From Psychromonas sp. CNPT3 (GTDB lineage Bacteria; Pseudomonadota; Gammaproteobacteria; Enterobacterales; Psychromonadaceae): a stretch of DNA of 64,000 bases. This document shows, in pieces, positions 1 through 12,218 of this stretch (position 1 is its first letter; the number at the start of each line of letters is the position of its first letter). The notes below the pieces were generated by a model, which had not been told where the DNA came from, ran no database searches, and was given only the letters and a program-made list of their open reading frames with translations. Where the stretch lies: assembly GCF_000153405.2 (NCBI RefSeq), contig NC_020802.1, positions 2,375,883 through 2,439,882 of the forward strand, read 5' to 3'. The translations under genes were made by a program, and so were the position numbers.

Positions 1-445
1 TTTCTATCCACTGCGCAAAGCTTACCTCTCCTTTAATCGTCTCTTTAGGTTTAAACAACAGCGTAAAGAAATCCAGTGTGCAGCCCAATAACAAAGATAA
101 GGGGGCATTTTTAATGATATCAAACAGTGCAAGAGGATATTTATAAGTACGTCCACGATAACGGATCACGCTTTTACGTTGCGCAAAAAGTAAATCATCA
201 CCCATTAATTTGTCGACAAATTCTAATAATTTAGGGTTTTTGGTAATAAAACGATGTCCACCAAAATCAAAACGATATTCACCGTGTTCGCCTGTAAACG
301 TTTGCGTCGCGCACATCCCGCCCACATGGTCATTACGCTCAATGATAGTTACCGAGTGCCCCGCTTCGACTAATTCCCAAGCGGCCATTAATCCCGCAGG
401 TCCTGCGCCAAGAACGCTAATATGTTGATCTGATGAAAGTGTCAT
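1..445 (-). CDS. FAD/NAD-binding amine-oxidoreductase-like protein (partial)
   Basis: Only the first 148 codons are in the window; the gene runs off the left edge. The N-terminus has a dinucleotide-binding fold start (VLGAGPAGLMAA, residues 11-22), then an acidic strand end (IIERNDHVGG) and FDFGGHRFITKNP. This is the pattern of UDP-galactopyranose mutase-like and protoporphyrinogen oxidase-like flavoproteins. I cannot assign a substrate. The start ATG (443-445) overlaps the stop of the FTR1 permease gene (ATGA), so translation is probably coupled and the flavoprotein is the last known member of that putative iron operon. Its role there is unknown; a redox partner is only a guess. Confidence 0.75.
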   Translation of the reverse strand, partial: MTLSSDQHISVLGAGPAGLMAAWELVEAGHSVTIIERNDHVGGMCATQTFTGEHGEYRFDFGGHRFITKNPKLLEFVDKLMGDDLLFAQRKSVIRYRGRTYKYPLALFDIIKNAPLSLLLGCTLDFFTLLFKPKETIKGEVSFAQWIE

Positions 446-1260
446 GCTTTTTTATAACCTTTATTCCAAAAAAAGATAAATGTGCTCATATAAGCGCCCC
501 ATGTGAGCAACTGTAATAAACTCGGTGATGAATTATAACCAAATAATGCGCGTAAAAACGTACCAAAAACACTTCGGTCATCCAATATCGATGATATATC
601 AAACACTTGTGCTTGAATGATCGGGATCATATCGGCAGCTTGCAACATATTAATTGCCGACGATAATAAACCAGCAGCGATAATAATAATGAGTAAACTT
701 GTCCAACGGAAAAAAGATTGTAATGGCACATTACGCGTACTTTTAAGAATGGCCCAAACCAATAAGGCGGCACAGACTAATCCTGATATCGCGCCAATCA
801 TAGTGCCCTGCGCATTTAACTCGCCAGCATTTGCATACATCAACGCGGAGAAAAAGAGAATGGTTTCAAAACCCTCGCGTAACACCGCAAGCGTCGCTAA
901 GAATATTAAGCCCCATAAGTTTTGAGTGCTCACCATTAAACTTAAGTCATCTTGCATTTTAGCAACTTGCGCTTTAGCTTGACCTTGCATCCAGATAGCC
1001 ATATAGGTTAAAACAATGGTCGCAAAAATAAGAACCCCAGCCATTAAATAATGACGATATAAGGCATGACTAAATTGATCAATAAGCACTTGAAAAGCCA
1101 CTGCCACAATTAATGAAAGTAACAACCCCACAAACGCACCAATATAAATATATTTATGGTAATGCTTCGCATTTAACTTATTTAAGTAAGCTAATGCAAT
1201 CCCCACTAATAAGAAGGCTTCAACGCCTTCGCGAAGCGTAATTAAAAAACTGGCTAACAT
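442..1260 (-). CDS. FTR1 family high-affinity iron permease
   Basis: This 272-residue polytopic inner-membrane protein belongs to the FTR1/EfeU (oxidase-dependent iron transporter) family, which moves iron across the cytoplasmic membrane. The two family-defining REGxE motifs are present: REGVE at residues 10-14 and REGFE at 128-132, each in a hydrophobic helix. About seven membrane segments are visible. EfeO and EfeB, the usual partners, are absent. The neighbours are instead a four-helix cytochrome b-like protein upstream and a flavoprotein downstream with an overlapping start. Two Fur-like boxes precede the first gene of the cluster, so iron-repressed expression is likely. A GAGAG ribosome-binding site lies upstream of the ATG. 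Confidence 0.93.
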   Translation of the reverse strand: MLASFLITLREGVEAFLLVGIALAYLNKLNAKHYHKYIYIGAFVGLLLSLIVAVAFQVLIDQFSHALYRHYLMAGVLIFATIVLTYMAIWMQGQAKAQVAKMQDDLSLMVSTQNLWGLIFLATLAVLREGFETILFFSALMYANAGELNAQGTMIGAISGLVCAALLVWAILKSTRNVPLQSFFRWTSLLIIIIAAGLLSSAINMLQAADMIPIIQAQVFDISSILDDRSVFGTFLRALFGYNSSPSLLQLLTWGAYMSTFIFFWNKGYKKA

Positions 1261-1306
1261 AAATGGATCTCTCTTATTGTTAAATTAAAAATGCACTGCC
1301 TGGCAT

Positions 1307-1792
1307 TTAATGTTTTATAAATTTTTTAAAATTAAGGACGCTCCAGCGCATTGCATGTCGAAACACCAGCGGGGCAAGTAACCAAGAGGAATAAAAATGA
1401 ATATTTTGAATTAATGCAGAAAAGGTATTACCCGGTGCACCGTAAAAAAGTAAATAGAAACCACTGAGACAACTGGTTATTAGCAACCATTCGATAAACA
1501 ATCCAGTTTGGCGAAGAAATTTGTTTTTGCTCGAGTATAAAAACTGTCGATGTGATGCCCAAAAGGCGCCCATGATAATAGAAAATAATGTCGCGCCGAT
1601 GACAATATGTAAGAGCAACATCCAACGCTGAATTTGCCAACTACTGTTCACACTTTCCCAAAGTAACAAGCCACTAATAAACATCAAGTAAAGTAAGGAT
1701 TCAGCCCATTTATGATGGTAGGCCAAATATTTCCAAAACTGTGTGAGCCTATTTTTTAGTGATTTATGATACGACTGAGCCAACATCAACAT
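1307..1792 (-). CDS. four-helix membrane protein, possible b-type cytochrome
   Basis: This 161-residue protein has four predicted membrane helices (about residues 32-48, 57-79, 97-117 and 132-150). Histidines fall where haem ligands lie in small cytochrome b proteins: H62 and H81 flanking helix 2, and H132 and H146, fourteen residues apart, in helix 4. A serine-glycine pair in helix 1 and LLH-x3-G in helix 2 also fit cytochrome b561/DUF4405-like folds. I do not recognise a specific family. It lies 46 bp upstream of the FTR1 permease and downstream of the secreted protein. A membrane electron carrier or ferric reductase feeding the permease is inference only. Confidence 0.6.
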   Translation of the reverse strand: MLMLAQSYHKSLKNRLTQFWKYLAYHHKWAESLLYLMFISGLLLWESVNSSWQIQRWMLLLHIVIGATLFSIIMGAFWASHRQFLYSSKNKFLRQTGLFIEWLLITSCLSGFYLLFYGAPGNTFSALIQNIHFYSSWLLAPLVFRHAMRWSVLNFKKFIKH

Positions 1793-1846
1793 GATCGTTA
1801 TTCTCTTCTATAAAAGGCCTATTACTCATGAAGGCAGAAACTATAA

Positions 1847-1870
1847 AGGCAGCGAACTATGTCGCTGCCT
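1847..1870 (-). terminator. hairpin between secreted protein gene and cytochrome b-like gene
   Basis: A nine-pair inverted repeat (AGGCAGCGA / TCGCTGCCT, six-base loop) is followed on the minus strand by TTTATAG. This is a weak intrinsic terminator or processing stem. It would favour expression of the secreted protein gene over the membrane genes behind it. Confidence 0.5.
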
Positions 1871-1933
1871 GATAAAGCCTATTGATGTAACATGGGTATA
1901 AGTAAAACAAATACCCTTTACACTTTCTCTATA

Positions 1934-3955
1934 TTACTTAACAATTGCTTTATTTGCCATTGTCATAGCAGTACCAAATTTACCGCCAGCTGCAATGATT
2001 TGTTTCACACCATCTTCATCAGTATCAACAGAGTTGCTACCTTTGATTTGGTTTTCACCTGAATCACCCATCCATTCTGCTAGTTGCATGCCACCATTAA
2101 TAACAGTGCGGAACCAACCTACGTAACGATCCGTTAATGCACTTAACTCTAAAGCAGGCTCATTTTCGCCTTCTTCATTTTTCAAATGTAAGATAGCTTC
2201 ACGTAAACCGCCTGAAATAGCAGCTTCTGTGTAAGGCGTATGCACTGTCGCTTTTCCGGGTACGGTAGCCCATGTGTTGATTTTTTTATCAAACATGTTC
2301 TTATCAACGGCAATATAAATAGCACGTGCAGCGTCTTTATATTTTGTATCATCCGTTGCGAGGTAAGCAGCAACCAGACCACGAATAGCTGCAAACTGTG
2401 CATCTAATGATTGAGTGCTGGTTTTGATATTGTTTTTAGCAAGTGTCACACCATCAAATACAAGGTTATTTTTACTCATTAACTGATTAATAATAAAATC
2501 AGCTTGGCCTTTGATCATCATTAATGCTTGTTTACCTTCAACACTATGTAGGTTTACATCACCAGAATCAGCAGATGCATAACCAACAGGTAGTGCATCT
2601 TTAGCACGTTGATAAATAGACAGAGCAACTAATGAGTATGCAGCATCGTAAGTTGAAACATAGTTACCTTGTTTCGCATCTTTATACTCTGTTACAAACG
2701 TGCCATTCGCTTTGTTGTAATGTAATGCCAACATGTTTTTAAATAATAAGTTTGAAATATTATTCGCGAGTGAGAATGCATCGTTAGCAATCACATCATT
2801 TTTAGTGTTCGCATCAATATTTTTCGCAGGAGCGGCTGCAAAAGGTGCGCCATCAAAAACAGCTAAGAAAGCAGGATTTTGAGCCGTATTAGCTGTGCGT
2901 TGATCCGTATAAGCAAAGAACTCAGCAACAGGCCATAGTGTTAACCATGTGTCACGTAATGAAGAGCTTGCATCACTAACGCGTAAACCTTCAATCGAGT
3001 TCACACCATTTTTATTGCCTTGTGTAACAGCAACTTTATGTGCGAACCAAATAGCACCTTTACTTGGGTCATAATCAGGACCAAATTTAACGCCTAATTT
3101 TTTACCATTAAAGCCTAACTGCTGTTGCATGATAAGTAGTTTATCAATCGACATTTCAGTTAACATCATGCCATTAAAGCCATCTGCTGCTGACACGCCT
3201 AAACTATGCTTACCATCTTGATCCATAACAGATGAGTTAGCTTCAACTTCTTCATCTGTTGCAGTAACGTGCATGCCACCTAAGAAATCTTGTGACCACA
3301 TAACTTCTTTTAATAAAATGCCACCCGTTGCTGCTGGGTTGAATGATTTATCAAATGTTGCACTGTTCCATGCTAACGACTTGTAATCACGGAAATAAGC
3401 AGGGATAACTGTTTGTACTGTTTTTTCAGTACCGCTTGCGCCCAGCATTTCTATTTCATCGCCATTGACAGTGGTAACATCAGGTTTTTGAGCGAACTCA
3501 GGAACACCTGAAACATAAGGGATTGAAATAGGGTACATATTTTGTGCAACTTCAGAGATTGGGAAACCAACCGCTTCTGCCATCGTGATAACACGTTTAC
3601 CAAGATCCGCCATTTTACCACCACGTGCTTGGTTCGATGGACCGTTTACAAGATGTGGGCCCATAGTAGATTGGTAGTTTAAAGCGTACATTGCTTCTTC
3701 AGAATATTCATAACTTTCAATACCCGCAGCAAAATCAAAAGCGGTAGGTTCATCCACGCGATTTGGATCTAACACATCTAAATCTAAACCAAGTGCTTCC
3801 GCTAAAGGCTCACCAGACAATTCAAATTCAGTATATGCTAGGAAATTAGCAGCTGGTTGAAGTGTTTTATCTAGAACAGTTACTTGGGCAGTAGCACTTA
3901 CAGCAGATGAAAAAAACGCAGCTGTAATGGCCATATTTATTATTGATTTCTTCAC
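1934..3955 (-). CDS. secreted protein of unknown function, Fur-box associated
   Basis: I do not recognise this 673-residue protein. It starts with GTG (AAGGAT ribosome-binding site seven bases upstream) and has a clear Sec signal peptide, with cleavage likely after SAVSATA near residue 23. I see no cysteine and no membrane helix in the mature part, so it should be a soluble periplasmic or exported protein. The C-terminal half reads as repeated alpha-helical hairpins (for example the stretches around RAIYIAVDKNMF and AAISGGLREAILHL), reminiscent of alpha/alpha-toroid proteins. It is not an imelysin/EfeO by motif. Two Fur-like boxes directly upstream and the FTR1 permease downstream suggest a role in iron acquisition. 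Confidence 0.7.
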   Translation of the reverse strand: MKKSIINMAITAAFFSSAVSATAQVTVLDKTLQPAANFLAYTEFELSGEPLAEALGLDLDVLDPNRVDEPTAFDFAAGIESYEYSEEAMYALNYQSTMGPHLVNGPSNQARGGKMADLGKRVITMAEAVGFPISEVAQNMYPISIPYVSGVPEFAQKPDVTTVNGDEIEMLGASGTEKTVQTVIPAYFRDYKSLAWNSATFDKSFNPAATGGILLKEVMWSQDFLGGMHVTATDEEVEANSSVMDQDGKHSLGVSAADGFNGMMLTEMSIDKLLIMQQQLGFNGKKLGVKFGPDYDPSKGAIWFAHKVAVTQGNKNGVNSIEGLRVSDASSSLRDTWLTLWPVAEFFAYTDQRTANTAQNPAFLAVFDGAPFAAAPAKNIDANTKNDVIANDAFSLANNISNLLFKNMLALHYNKANGTFVTEYKDAKQGNYVSTYDAAYSLVALSIYQRAKDALPVGYASADSGDVNLHSVEGKQALMMIKGQADFIINQLMSKNNLVFDGVTLAKNNIKTSTQSLDAQFAAIRGLVAAYLATDDTKYKDAARAIYIAVDKNMFDKKINTWATVPGKATVHTPYTEAAISGGLREAILHLKNEEGENEPALELSALTDRYVGWFRTVINGGMQLAEWMGDSGENQIKGSNSVDTDEDGVKQIIAAGGKFGTAMTMANKAIVK

Positions 3956-4025
3956 AAATTATCCTTTTTATATTTCCATGTCATCGCGAAAGCAAAATTG
4001 CTTAAATGATTTATAACTCTTAGTA

Positions 4026-4044
4026 AACGAGAATAGTTCTCATT
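4026..4044. promoter_or_regulatory. Fur box-like operator (proximal)
   Basis: The site AACGAGAATAGTTCTCATT matches the 19-bp Vibrio-type Fur consensus AATGANAATNATTNTCATT at 13 of 15 defined positions. It lies about 70 bp upstream of the GTG start of the secreted protein gene, where a promoter is expected. Confidence 0.72.
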
Positions 4045-4070
4045 CTACATAATTTAAGACACAAATCAAC

Positions 4071-4089
4071 AATGAAAGTCATTATCAAT
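4071..4089. promoter_or_regulatory. Fur box-like operator (distal)
   Basis: A second match (AATGAAAGTCATTATCAAT), also 13 of 15 defined positions of the same consensus, lies 26 bp from the first. Paired Fur boxes are common at strongly iron-repressed promoters. Confidence 0.65.
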
Positions 4090-4186
4090 AGCTACAATTC
4101 TTTAAAAAAACATTCACATACGCGCAACAGGGCATGACACTTAGGGGTCTTAAAAGAAAAGCATCCTTAAAATAAGAATAAAAAAA

Positions 4187-4217
4187 AGCACCTCAATAGC
4201 TTGAGATGCTTTTTTTG
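4187..4217. terminator. bidirectional intrinsic terminator
   Basis: A ten-base stem with one mismatch (AGCACCTCAA / TTGAGATGCT, four-base loop) is flanked by A-runs and T-runs on both sides, so it can end transcription from the YgjV-like gene on the minus strand before the Fur-controlled promoter. Confidence 0.75.
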
Positions 4218-4265
4218 AAAATTAATCCTAAAATTTTTCTTGCTCAATTGACGAGCAATCTTAGT

Positions 4266-4826
4266 TTATTTTTTCCAGAAAATTAATTTATCTTCTAATT
4301 GCGGAAAAGAAGGATGAATAAATAATTTATAAGATGTAATACATGCCACAATAATTTTGATCACGACCATCTGCTCAATGCCCAGTAAATAATATGCATA
4401 GCCACCGACAAAGGCGGAGATGAAAATAAACATTTGAAAATATTGTATTTTTTTAACGCTCAATGCAAGTAGGATCAGCACAAAGTCAGCCCACGTTAAA
4501 AGAAGACCTAAAGACGGAGCTGCCAAATAAGAGTTAATGGCAAAATAAAGAAAATATATTAAAGCTACGATCATAAAACCAAGAAAAACGTTGATCCATT
4601 TTTTAGGGATGTTCGTAAAATCACACGCGTAACGATAAGTGGAGACACTGCCTATCACTAAATTTAAGAATACTTTGGGCATCACACCAATCATTATCCC
4701 CCACACCACGTCATTAGCGATAGAAAGAAACGATGCAATACGTACATTTTTCATTCCATTAAAGAGTAATAATAAAATATAAAAAACAACACTTGTCCAA
4801 CCTAATATTTGTACAAATAATTCCAT
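4266..4826 (-). CDS. YgjV-like small inner-membrane protein
   Basis: This 186-residue, very hydrophobic protein has about five or six membrane helices and no charged catalytic motif. Its size and helix layout, including a conserved-looking region around SIANDVVWGIMIG, resemble the YgjV/Imp-YgjV family of unknown function. The assignment is tentative. I chose the ATG at 4824-4826; the frame extends upstream to a TTG that would add five residues. It is monocistronic and ends at a strong bidirectional terminator. Confidence 0.55.
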   Translation of the reverse strand: MELFVQILGWTSVVFYILLLLFNGMKNVRIASFLSIANDVVWGIMIGVMPKVFLNLVIGSVSTYRYACDFTNIPKKWINVFLGFMIVALIYFLYFAINSYLAAPSLGLLLTWADFVLILLALSVKKIQYFQMFIFISAFVGGYAYYLLGIEQMVVIKIIVACITSYKLFIHPSFPQLEDKLIFWKK

Positions 4827-5071
4827 GCAATAAAGTCCCAAAAGGAAATAAAATGATGAACGATTCTAGCATTAAATATAAATTTTTATCAATGGGGTGA
4901 TGCGACATCATTAAAAAAATCATTACTGCAATGACTATTTTTATACAAATAAACATAAAAGTAGAGGTTTTAAAGAACCACGGGCTTAGGCAGGCTATAA
5001 AATAAGAGATAACAATAAAAATAAAGAGGTGTTGATAGGTAATGTAAGTGACATTTTATAAACTTTAAAAC

Positions 5072-5097
5072 AAAAAATCCCCGCCGAAGCGAGGATT
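5072..5097 (-). terminator. eno terminator
   Basis: On the minus strand the stem AATCCTCGC / GCGGGGATT with a TTCG tetraloop is followed by a T-run. It lies about 28 bp after the enolase stop codon and is a textbook intrinsic terminator. Confidence 0.88.
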
Positions 5098-5124
5098 ATA
5101 TTTAAAACATATTAGGTTTTAAAT

Positions 5125-6450
<1,326 letters not shown>

Positions 6451-6532
6451 TTAAAAAATATGTAACGTTAGTCACTAAATAACATTCTATGTGTCAGTTT
6501 CTAACAAAACAGAATGTGATGTCAACCACAAA

Positions 6533-8185
<1,653 letters not shown>

Positions 8186-8293
8186 TTAGGAATAATAAAT
8201 AATGGTAGTTTGTTGTACGGTTATTTTGATTTATTTAATCCCGTACGGATGGAGAAGTAGTATAACAAACAGACATAACTTCGACAATCTACT

Positions 8294-8845
8294 TCACAGT
8301 TTTAATAATGAAAAATAATGCTCCCAATCAAATTTATTACCGGGATCTTGTTTACGTTGTGGTGCAATGTGACTGTGGCCGACAATTCTCTCATTATTTA
8401 TCAATGGGTAAGCTAACTTTAGCTGCTTAGTTAGTCTTGCTAAGGCTCGATACTGTTTTTTTGTATAGGCCGACGATACTGTTCCTTCAAGCTCAATACC
8501 TATCGAGTAATCGTTGCACTGCGTCACATTTAAGAAAGAGGAATGTCCCGCATGCCATGCGCGCAGATGAAAAGGTACATATTGTACAATGCGACCATCG
8601 CGGTAAATAACACAATGCGCTGACACTTCTAAATTTTGTAAAATAGAAAAACTAGGGTGTATTTGGCAATCTAATTCACCCATAAACAGTTGATGTATTG
8701 CCGTGCCACCATAATGCCCTTCTGGCAAACTAATACAGTGAATAACCAACAAACTGATATCCTGCTCGTTCGGCCGCGTGTTACAAAAAGGACTTTTAAA
8801 TATTTTAGCTTGAGGATAATAGCCCTCTAGATCTATCTCATTCAC
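8294..8845 (-). CDS. ampD: 1,6-anhydro-N-acetylmuramyl-L-alanine amidase AmpD
   Basis: AmpD is a cytoplasmic zinc amidase that removes the peptide from 1,6-anhydroMurNAc-peptides during murein recycling; its loss induces AmpC beta-lactamase in many species. The first zinc histidine is in LLVIHCISLP, and the second histidine and the aspartate are in GHSHIAPQRKQDPG. I chose the GTG at 8843-8845: an AGAGGGA ribosome-binding site lies eight bases upstream, the length becomes 183 residues as in E. coli, and the N-terminus then aligns with AmpD. An in-frame ATG at 8864-8866 would add seven residues. Confidence 0.92.
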   Translation of the reverse strand: MNEIDLEGYYPQAKIFKSPFCNTRPNEQDISLLVIHCISLPEGHYGGTAIHQLFMGELDCQIHPSFSILQNLEVSAHCVIYRDGRIVQYVPFHLRAWHAGHSSFLNVTQCNDYSIGIELEGTVSSAYTKKQYRALARLTKQLKLAYPLINNERIVGHSHIAPQRKQDPGNKFDWEHYFSLLKL

Positions 8846-9000
8846 TTTCACATTCCCTCTTTGCATTATGCAGACCAATTTTATTGCTAAAGATAGCATA
8901 AATAGCCCTAAAGTAGCGCTTACACGCGGTATTTATAATGCGTAAAATCACCTTTTATTTACCGGTAACAATGCAAATAGATATATTTTCAAACATAAAA

Positions 9001-9025
9001 AAAGGTGCTTCATAAAGCACCTTTT
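9001..9025 (-). terminator. guaBA terminator
   Basis: A stem AAAGGTGCTT / AAGCACCTTT with a short loop is flanked by T-runs on both strands. It ends guaA transcription on the minus strand about 28 bp after its stop. Confidence 0.85.
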
Positions 9026-9050
9026 TAGTCGTTATCACAAACTCAGAGGA

Positions 9051-10631
9051 TCATTCCCACTCAATCGTTGCCGGTGGTTTACCTGATACATCATAAACAA
9101 CTCGCGAAATACCATCGATTTCATTAATGATACGGTTCGACACATGTCCGATTAAGTCATAAGGAAGATGTGACCAACGCGCGGTCATAAAATCAATGGT
9201 CTCAACGCAGCGCAGTGCAACAACCCAATCATATTTACGGCAATCACCCATCACGCCAACAGAGCGTACGGGTAAAAACACCACAAAGGCTTGACTGACT
9301 TTATGGTAAAGATCGGCTTTATGTAATTCTTCAATAAAAATTGCATCCGCACGGCGCAGTAAATCACAATATTCTTTTTTCACTTCACCTAATACGCGAA
9401 CACCTAAACCAGGACCTGGAAAAGGATGACGATAAAGCATGTCATAAGGTAGTCCGAGCTCTAAACCGATTTTACGTACTTCATCTTTAAATAATTCACG
9501 TAATGGCTCAACTAAACCCATTTCCATATCATCGGGTAGACCGCCCACATTATGGTGCGATTTGATCACATGTGCTTTACCATTTTTAGTGGCAGCAGAT
9601 TCAATAACATCAGGGTAAATAGTGCCTTGTGCAAGCCATTTAGCATTTTCTAATTTCTTTGATTCTTCATCAAAGATTTCAACAAAAACACGGCCAATGA
9701 TTTTACGCTTTTTCTCAGGATCACTTTCGCCGGCCATTTCATTTAAGAAACGATCTTCCGCGTTAACACGAATTATTTTCAGACCGAAGCGGCCTGCAAA
9801 CATTTCCATTACTTGATCGCCTTCATCAAGACGTAACAAGCCATTATCAACAAAAACACAAGTCAGTCTATCACCGATAGCGCGCTGTAATAACATCGCA
9901 ACAACAGAGGAATCAACACCACCTGAAAGGCCTAAAATAACTTCATCATCACCAATTTGCTCTTTCATTCGCGCGATTGCATCGTCAATAATAGATGCTG
10001 ATGTCCACAACGTGGCGCAGCCACAAATATCAACGACAAAGTTACGTAGCATTGCTTCGCCTTGACGCGTATGCGTCACTTCAGGGTGAAATTGCACACC
10101 ATAAAAATGTTTATCAGTATTAGCAATGGCTGCAAATTCACAGGTTGCCGTATTCGCTAACGTTACAAAGCCACTTGGGATAGAAGACACTTTATCGCCG
10201 TGACTCATCCATACATCAAGTAAACTCTTATTGTCATCTGTCAGTCCATCTTCAATTCCCGCAAGGAATTTTGATGCTTGTTGCACTTTAACTTGGGCAT
10301 AACCAAACTCGCCCTCGCCTTCACCTTTAATAACGCTGCCACCTAATTGCTCAGACATGGTTTGCATGCCATAACAAATACCTAATACAGGCACGCCAGC
10401 ATTAAAAACATATTCTGGTGCACGAGGTGAATTAGGCGCTGTCACACTTTCAGGCCCACCAGCTAGAATGATCCCTGTTGGTGCAAATTCTTTGATATCC
10501 GCAGCGCAAACATCCCAACTCCAAAGCTCACAATAAACCCCTATTTCGCGTACACGTCGCGCGATCAGTTGCGTATATTGCGAACCGAAATCTAAAATTA
10601 AAATACGTTGCTTATGGATATTTTTTGTCAT
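9051..10631 (-). CDS. guaA: GMP synthase (glutamine-hydrolysing)
   Basis: This 526-residue enzyme converts XMP to GMP. The N-terminal glutamine amidotransferase domain shows the catalytic cysteine in [15 protein letters not shown] and the histidine/glutamate pair in [12 protein letters not shown]. The ATP pyrophosphatase domain carries the PP-loop [12 protein letters not shown], and the C-terminal dimerisation domain ends in PPATIEWE, the usual GuaA C-terminus. It follows guaB in the same direction after 105 bp that hold a hairpin. Together they make GMP from IMP. Confidence 0.98.
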   Translation of the reverse strand: MTKNIHKQRILILDFGSQYTQLIARRVREIGVYCELWSWDVCAADIKEFAPTGIILAGGPESVTAPNSPRAPEYVFNAGVPVLGICYGMQTMSEQLGGSVIKGEGEGEFGYAQVKVQQASKFLAGIEDGLTDDNKSLLDVWMSHGDKVSSIPSGFVTLANTATCEFAAIANTDKHFYGVQFHPEVTHTRQGEAMLRNFVVDICGCATLWTSASIIDDAIARMKEQIGDDEVILGLSGGVDSSVVAMLLQRAIGDRLTCVFVDNGLLRLDEGDQVMEMFAGRFGLKIIRVNAEDRFLNEMAGESDPEKKRKIIGRVFVEIFDEESKKLENAKWLAQGTIYPDVIESAATKNGKAHVIKSHHNVGGLPDDMEMGLVEPLRELFKDEVRKIGLELGLPYDMLYRHPFPGPGLGVRVLGEVKKEYCDLLRRADAIFIEELHKADLYHKVSQAFVVFLPVRSVGVMGDCRKYDWVVALRCVETIDFMTARWSHLPYDLIGHVSNRIINEIDGISRVVYDVSGKPPATIEWE

Positions 10632-10645
10632 TGTTGATCCTTTTA

Positions 10646-10680
10646 AAAAAATAAAAGAGAGTTACCCCTCTTTTATTTTT
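10646..10680 (-). terminator. terminator-like hairpin between guaB and guaA
   Basis: A perfect 13-base inverted repeat (AAAAATAAAAGAG / CTCTTTTATTTTT, eight-base loop) lies in the guaB-guaA gap, followed on the minus strand by more T residues. It could attenuate readthrough into guaA. The stem is mostly A:T, so its strength is uncertain. Confidence 0.55.
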
Positions 10681-10736
10681 AATATTGGCAAAGGGTATTA
10701 CTACCCTGAAATAAATAGCGTTATAAAACTAAAAAC

Positions 10737-12203
10737 TTAACTACCCATGCGGTAATTAGGTGCTTCTTTGGTGATAGCCACATCGTGCACATGACTTTCG
10801 CCCATGCCCGCACTGGTTATTTTCACAAACATAGCTTTAGTATTCATTTCTTTAATCGTGGCACATCCTGTCAGCCCCATAGATGAACGTACGCCACCCA
10901 TTTGCTGATGAATGATCTCTTTTACTTTGCCTTTATAAGCAACGCGGCCTTCAATGCCTTCTGGCACTAATTTATCAGCCGCATTATCACTTTGGAAATA
11001 ACGATCAGATGAGCCTTTTGACATCGCAGCTAATGATCCCATACCACGATATGACTTAAATGAGCGACCTTGGAATAAAATAATTTCGCCAGGAGACTCT
11101 TCTGTGCCCGCGAACATACTGCCCATCATGACGCAAGATGCACCAGCAGCAAGTGCTTTTGCGATATCACCAGAAAAACGAATGCCACCATCCGCTATCA
11201 CGGGAATACCGGTGCCTTTGAGCGCTTCAACCGCATCAGAAATAGCCGTTAATTGTGGTACGCCTACGCCAGTTACGATACGTGTAGTACAAATAGAACC
11301 AGGGCCTATTCCTACTTTTACCGCGTTACAGCCAGCGGCTACCAGTGCTTTAGCACCATCACCGGTTGCGACATTACCACCTACAATTTGTAAATCAGGG
11401 TAACTTGCACGCGTCGCTTTAATGCGATCTAATACACCTTGAGAGTGGCCATGTGAAGAATCGATTAATAACACATCCACGCCAGCTTCAACGAGTGCAT
11501 CAATACGTGCTTCATTACCTGCACTTGCGCCGACAGCAGCGCCAACACGTAGACGGCCCAATGAATCTTTACATGCATTAGGTTTACGCTCAGCTTTACG
11601 GAAATCTTTAACCGTGATCATGCCTTGCAGTTTGAAAGCATCATCGACTAATAATACTTTTTCAATACGTTTAGAATGCATTAATGCTTCAATTTCATCA
11701 CGCGCCGTATTCGGGCTTGCGGTAACGAGATTTTGCTTAATCGTCATCACATCTGCTACGCACTTATTCAAGTCAGTCTCAAATAAAACATCACGTCCGG
11801 TGATAATACCGACTAACTTTCCAGAGGTTTCAACAACAGGGTAACCAGCAAAGCCATGTTGCTCAGTTAACGCTTTGATTTCTGATAGGGTCGTAGTAGG
11901 AGAAACAGTAATAGGGTTTGCAACAACACCACTTTCGTGGATTTTCACTAAGCGTACTTGTTCCGCTTGCACTTCAATTGACATGTTTTTATGGATAAAA
12001 CCGATGCCACCTTCTTGTGCTAACGCAATCGCAAAACGCGCTTCAGTAACCGTATCCATAGCAGCTGAAACAACAGGGATATTTAACGCTATCGTGGGCG
12101 TTAATATTGTTTTTAAATCAGCAGTATTGGGTAAAACAGTTGAATGGGCTGGGACGAGTAATACATCATCAAATGTTAATGCATCTTTGACTATTCTTAG
12201 CAT
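10737..12203 (-). CDS. guaB: inosine-5'-monophosphate dehydrogenase
   Basis: IMPDH oxidises IMP to XMP with NAD+, the committed step to guanine nucleotides. The sequence begins [21 protein letters not shown]. It contains two CBS domains (about residues 90-205) inserted in the barrel, and has the catalytic cysteine loop [15 protein letters not shown] and the flap region [10 protein letters not shown] chose the ATG at 12201-12203, giving 488 residues exactly as in E. coli; the frame continues five codons further to a non-standard start. It is the first gene of a guaBA pair. Confidence 0.98.
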   Translation of the reverse strand: MLRIVKDALTFDDVLLVPAHSTVLPNTADLKTILTPTIALNIPVVSAAMDTVTEARFAIALAQEGGIGFIHKNMSIEVQAEQVRLVKIHESGVVANPITVSPTTTLSEIKALTEQHGFAGYPVVETSGKLVGIITGRDVLFETDLNKCVADVMTIKQNLVTASPNTARDEIEALMHSKRIEKVLLVDDAFKLQGMITVKDFRKAERKPNACKDSLGRLRVGAAVGASAGNEARIDALVEAGVDVLLIDSSHGHSQGVLDRIKATRASYPDLQIVGGNVATGDGAKALVAAGCNAVKVGIGPGSICTTRIVTGVGVPQLTAISDAVEALKGTGIPVIADGGIRFSGDIAKALAAGASCVMMGSMFAGTEESPGEIILFQGRSFKSYRGMGSLAAMSKGSSDRYFQSDNAADKLVPEGIEGRVAYKGKVKEIIHQQMGGVRSSMGLTGCATIKEMNTKAMFVKITSAGMGESHVHDVAITKEAPNYRMGS

Positions 12204-12218
12204 GTTGCAATATCTCAC

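Noticed and set aside
617-925. 102-codon open frame opposite the FTR1 gene
   Set aside because: Antisense shadow of a clearly coding gene; no signals of its own.
4759-4956. 65-codon frame overlapping the YgjV-like gene start
   Set aside because: It is in another frame of the same strand, without a ribosome-binding site, and is hydrophobic because of AT-rich DNA.
10646-10680. Guanine-sensing riboswitch between guaB and guaA
   Set aside because: The gap holds only an A:T-rich simple hairpin, with no purine-riboswitch core.
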